From the NCBI GenBank assembly GCA_017513525.1, contig JAFXFC010000049.1:62001-126000 (forward strand): a DNA stretch of 64,000 nt. Direction: 5' to 3'. Source of the stretch: Clostridia bacterium. Its GTDB lineage: Bacteria; Bacillota; Clostridia; Oscillospirales; Acutalibacteraceae. The position numbers were made by a program, and so were the translations under genes. Positions 61,401-64,000 of this stretch are shown in pieces. The notes below the pieces were generated by a model. That model ran no database searches, was not told the origin of the DNA, and saw only the letters and a program-made list of their open reading frames with translations. Position 1 is the stretch's first letter; every line of letters begins with the position of its first letter.

Positions 61401-61843
61401 GTTATATCGGCGATATGAGAAAATTTGTAGGTCATGCACCTATTATGGCGGTTGCTGCAATGGCGATTCTTTATAACAAAGATAAAGGTATGCTTCTTGA
61501 AAAGAGATCTGATACAGGTGAATGGTGTACTCCCGGCGGTGCAATTGAACTGGGTGAATCTTTAGAAGCTGCTCTTAAAAGAGAAATCAAAGAAGAGACA
61601 AACCTTGATTTTACAAACCCTAAATTGTTTGACATCAAGGCAAATGTTCATATGGTTTATCCTAATGGTGACGAAGTATATTACACCGATGTTGTTTATG
61701 AAATAAACGAATTCTACGGTGAATTAAAACCTGACGGTGAAAGCACGGAGTTAAGATTTTTTGATATAAACAATCTTCCCGAAAACATAATGCCTACACA
61801 GATCGGGTATATTGAAAGATTTGTAAAGGAAAAACATAAATAA
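61397..61843 (+). CDS. Nudix hydrolase
   Basis: A 148-residue Nudix protein with the box GGAIELGESLEAALKREIKEETNLDF and an N-terminal MAVAAMAILYNKDKGMLLEKRSDTGEWCTPGG. It is of the general ADP-ribose/nucleotide-sugar type; the exact substrate is not shown. It is coupled by a 4-base overlap to the toroid gene and followed by a terminator. Confidence 0.9.
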   Translation: MSYIGDMRKFVGHAPIMAVAAMAILYNKDKGMLLEKRSDTGEWCTPGGAIELGESLEAALKREIKEETNLDFTNPKLFDIKANVHMVYPNGDEVYYTDVVYEINEFYGELKPDGESTELRFFDINNLPENIMPTQIGYIERFVKEKHK

Positions 61844-61906
61844 ATATAACAATAGACTCAGTGTTCATAGTAAACACCAAGGTATAAAATCGCTGAAAAA
61901 AATTAA

Positions 61907-61941
61907 AGACTCTGAATGGACAAAAAGTCTGTTCAGAGTCT
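61907..61941 (+). terminator. Terminator of the toroid-Nudix operon
   Basis: AGACTCTGAATGGAC pairs with GTCTGTTCAGAGTCT (15 positions, two wobbles) around AAAAA, followed by TTTTTTTT. Confidence 0.85.
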
Positions 61942-62013
61942 GATTTTTTTTGTACATAAATGTCGAGGTGGCTGATATATAAGGGATTGGTGATTAGCGA
62001 AGAGGAAAAAAGT

Positions 62014-62045
62014 AAAAATCCCCGTTCAATAGAACGAGGATTTTT
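62014..62045 (-). terminator. Terminator of the tRNA-Pro gene
   Basis: A 14-bp hairpin (one G-U) directly after the tRNA on the minus strand, followed by a T-rich tract. The first arm begins at the 3'-terminal A of the tRNA. Confidence 0.85.
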
Positions 62046-62120
62046 GGTCCGAGTGGCGAGACTTGAACTCACGGCCTCTTGACCCCCAGTCAAGCGCGCT
62101 CCCAACTGCGCCACACCCGG
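62045..62120 (-). tRNA. tRNA-Pro (GGG)
   Basis: A 76-base gene. The acceptor stem pairs CCGGGTG with CACTCGG, discriminator A and encoded CCA. The anticodon arm is CTTGA-CTGGGGG-TCAAG, giving anticodon GGG, which reads CCC/CCT proline codons. The D-arm (GCGCAGTTGGGAGCGC) and T-arm (GTTCAAGTC) are normal. It has its own promoter and terminator. Confidence 0.95.
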
Positions 62121-62138
62121 TTGTTTGGAACAGATAGT

Positions 62139-62167
62139 ATATTACCACATGTTTTCACAAAATGCAA
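62139..62167 (-). promoter_or_regulatory. Promoter of the tRNA-Pro gene
   Basis: On the minus strand, TTGCAT (62162-62167) and TAATAT (62139-62144) with a 17-base spacer. Confidence 0.65.
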
Positions 62168-62237
62168 GTGTTTTTTTGCATTTTTTCTTAAAAATTTTAA
62201 TTATTTTTTTATCTTGCAATTCTGAGCTAAATTTATA

Positions 62238-62266
62238 TTTACAATGAAATTGATTATGATTATACT
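62238..62266 (+). promoter_or_regulatory. Promoter of the sialidase-like gene
   Basis: TTTACA (62238-62243) and TATACT (62261-62266) with a 17-base spacer, about 30 bases before the start codon. Confidence 0.65.
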
Positions 62267-62296
62267 TTTATTATCAGATCAGTTCGGAGGGATATT

Positions 62297-63370
62297 ATGA
62301 TTGAGGCTGTCGGCAGAGAAGTTTTGTTTTTACATACAGATGATAAAACACCGAGAAACGGTGAAGGAACTTTTTTAAGACTTAAAAACGGAGCGGTGCT
62401 GTTCGTTTACACCAAATTTTCGGGCAGTGACTGGTATGATGATGCGTCGGCTGATATTGCGGCAGTTGTGTCTTTCGATGAAGGTGAAAGCTGGAGTGAG
62501 CCGAGAATAATAGTAAAGCACGATGAAACAGCAAAAAATGTAATGTGTCCGTCTCTTATCAGAATGAATAACGGAGATGTCGGTCTTCTTTTTCTTAAAA
62601 AAATTAAAGACTGTGAAAATGCAGTTCCGTGGTTTACGAGATCCTCTGACGAAGGCGAAACATTTTCAGCGCCCTTCAGATGCATTCCCGATTTTGACAA
62701 TTATTATGTAATTGAGAATGATCATGCAATTGTGCTTAAAAACGGCAGAATACTGTTACCTGCAAATTTTCATTCAGCCGAAATTGACGGCAAGATAATT
62801 GACATTGACCACGGACTTAAAGTAGTCTTTTGTTCCGATAATGACGGAAAAAGCTGGTATGAACTGAGCGAGCGACAGGATATTCCATTTTCCCATAAGA
62901 GCGAAACGGGACTTCAGGAAACCTGCATTTATGAATTCAATGACGGCAGATTATGGGCACTTTCAAGAACAGACATGGCATTTCAGTATGAATGTTTTTC
63001 TGAAGATTCAGGAAAAACATGGACTTCCCCGGAACCCAACACATTTTTTTCTTCCCCCGACTCCCCTCTTCTTATGAAAAGAGCCTGCGGCTTGACACTC
63101 TCTGTATTTAACCCTATTCCGAATTACACAACAAGAAATACAGAAAGAACATGGGGACGCACTCCTCTTATTTGCGCAGTAAGCGATAATGACGGCGAGA
63201 GTTTTGACAGGATATACTATATTGAAGATGACCTAAATAACTGCTACTGTTATCCTGCAATATTTGACGGCGGAGATTATGCGCTGATTTCTTACTATCA
63301 TTCCGATAATACAGGAATTGCATTAAAATCTTTGAAAATCAAAAAGATATTAAAATCAGAACTGACTTAA
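62297..63370 (+). CDS. Sialidase-like (BNR/Asp-box) propeller protein
   Basis: A 357-residue six-bladed propeller with five clear Asp boxes: SFDEGESWSEP, SSDEGETFSAP, SDNDGKSWYEL, SEDSGKTWTSP and SDNDGESFDRI. There is no signal peptide. The arginine triad of true sialidases is not obvious, so this may be a sialidase-superfamily hydrolase or lyase of another specificity. The following gene, 22 bases away on the same strand, encodes a beta-helix lyase-like protein, making a carbohydrate-processing operon likely. Confidence 0.8.
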   Translation: MIEAVGREVLFLHTDDKTPRNGEGTFLRLKNGAVLFVYTKFSGSDWYDDASADIAAVVSFDEGESWSEPRIIVKHDETAKNVMCPSLIRMNNGDVGLLFLKKIKDCENAVPWFTRSSDEGETFSAPFRCIPDFDNYYVIENDHAIVLKNGRILLPANFHSAEIDGKIIDIDHGLKVVFCSDNDGKSWYELSERQDIPFSHKSETGLQETCIYEFNDGRLWALSRTDMAFQYECFSEDSGKTWTSPEPNTFFSSPDSPLLMKRACGLTLSVFNPIPNYTTRNTERTWGRTPLICAVSDNDGESFDRIYYIEDDLNNCYCYPAIFDGGDYALISYYHSDNTGIALKSLKIKKILKSELT

Positions 63371-63392
63371 ATATAAATTTGAGGTACAAGCA

Positions 63393-64000
63393 ATGGATTT
63401 TATTAATGTAAAACACAACAATAATGTTTACGGTGACGGTGTTCACGACGACACAAAAGCATTGCAGGAATGTATTGACGAATTAAAAAACGGCGGTACC
63501 GTTTATTTCCCTGACGGAACATATCTTCTTTCGGCATCTCTTATTTTCTACTCAAATCAACATCTGAAGTTTTCGGATAAGGCAGTGCTTTTAAGAAGCG
63601 ACAAAAGTGAGCCCTTAACAAGATATCTTCTTGCATCCTTCTCTGAACCCGAATGGATAGGATATGACGGTACACACGATGTTGTTATTTCGGGCGCTAC
63701 TTTTGACGGCAACAAAAATCTTGACGAAAGAGCAACTCTCCTTAATACTGTACACTGCAAAAACATTGTAATTGAAAACTGCAGATTTGTTCACGGAGCA
63801 GGTTGGCACTATATTGAAATCAACTCTACGGAAAATGCAGTTATAAGAAACTGTGTTTTTGACGGCCCTACATATACATTGATGCACAGTGTTTTATTTA
63901 ACGAACAGATTCAGCTTGATTTAGCACAGGACGGCTCATACGGTCCGGTATATAACTGTGACGGTAAACTTATAGACTTTCATAAGGATGACACCACCTG
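63393..64000 (+). CDS. Right-handed beta-helix (pectate-lyase-superfamily) protein, partial
   Basis: Open to the right edge of the window; about 200 residues are visible. It starts MDFINVKHNNNVYGDGVHDDTKALQ, the usual opening of the pectate-lyase-3 / GH28-like parallel beta-helix group (short NxxxYGxxGDGxxDDT pattern), and continues with GGTVYFPDGTYLLS and the repeated strand pattern NIVIENCRFVHGAG and AVIRNCVFDGP. GAGG precedes the ATG. It is co-transcribed with the sialidase-like gene. The catalytic residues and the end lie outside the window. Confidence 0.8.
   Translation, partial: MDFINVKHNNNVYGDGVHDDTKALQECIDELKNGGTVYFPDGTYLLSASLIFYSNQHLKFSDKAVLLRSDKSEPLTRYLLASFSEPEWIGYDGTHDVVISGATFDGNKNLDERATLLNTVHCKNIVIENCRFVHGAGWHYIEINSTENAVIRNCVFDGPTYTLMHSVLFNEQIQLDLAQDGSYGPVYNCDGKLIDFHKDDTT

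Overview
The window looks like chromosome from an anaerobic, spore-forming, gut-type member of the Clostridia, probably Oscillospiraceae/Ruminococcaceae. This rests on a low-GC sequence, strong AGGAGG-type ribosome sites, a spoIIGA-sigE sporulation pair, a PdaA-like spore-cortex deacetylase, an oxygen-independent metabolic flavour and many glycan-degrading enzymes. The taxon is inferred from gene content only. Most genes lie on the minus strand.

Layout. 0-4.3 kb: a Nim-like flavoprotein, a metallophosphoesterase, a zinc-ribbon membrane protein, then the 23S rRNA methyltransferase gene rlmD, whose 3' end has been invaded by a ~0.6 kb element made of a hairpin array plus a four-helix-bundle gene. 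4.3-15.7 kb: mostly housekeeping and sporulation genes (epimerase, mltG, PfpI, acyltransferase, sigE, spoIIGA, prmA, yhaM-like nuclease, pdaA-like, trmL). 15.8-16.1 kb: two very short paralogous amphipathic peptides with their own promoter and terminator. 16.2-18.9 kb: an aconitase-X two-subunit dehydratase with a DapA/NanA-type aldolase. 19-24.6 kb: a GH25 lysozyme, metA (acetyl-CoA type by Glu111), metY and a GH95 fucosidase. 24.7-30 kb: a 1784-residue secreted repeat protein. 30.2-33.2 kb: a MurNAc/GlcNAc kinase, murQ and a beta-propeller lipoprotein, from one promoter. 33.4-33.9 kb: a decayed metallophosphoesterase. 34-42.2 kb: GH38 mannosidase, Eis-type acetyltransferase, a secreted lipase-like protein and a clan GH-D glycosidase. 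42.3-47.1 kb: AraC regulator, HD-like protein, GH130 phosphorylase, alkyltransferase-like protein, GNAT, Nudix. 47.2-55.2 kb: a type I restriction-modification operon carrying three extra genes (winged-helix-like, membrane, DUF4062). 55.3-57.4 kb: a divergent TetM-family GTPase. 57.4-59.7 kb: NamZ (GH171) and a beta-lactamase-fold hydrolase. 59.9-64 kb: a Cys-rich LytTR protein, an alpha/alpha-toroid protein plus Nudix, tRNA-Pro(GGG), a sialidase-like protein and the start of a pectate-lyase-like beta-helix protein.

How it fits together. Two themes recur: salvage of host or plant glycans (fucosidase, mannosidase, mannoside phosphorylase, alpha-galactosidase-like, sialidase-like, beta-helix lyase) and peptidoglycan turnover/recycling (MltG, GH25, PdaA-like, NamZ, beta-lactamase-fold hydrolase, MurNAc/GlcNAc kinase, MurQ). 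The best candidates for something undescribed are the rlmD-targeted hairpin/four-helix-bundle element, the amphipathic peptide pair (with a similar helix at the C-terminus of the giant secreted protein), the type I R-M operon with embedded DUF4062 and membrane genes, the TetM-like GTPase with a non-canonical domain IV tip, and the LytTR protein with a cysteine-cluster N-terminus.
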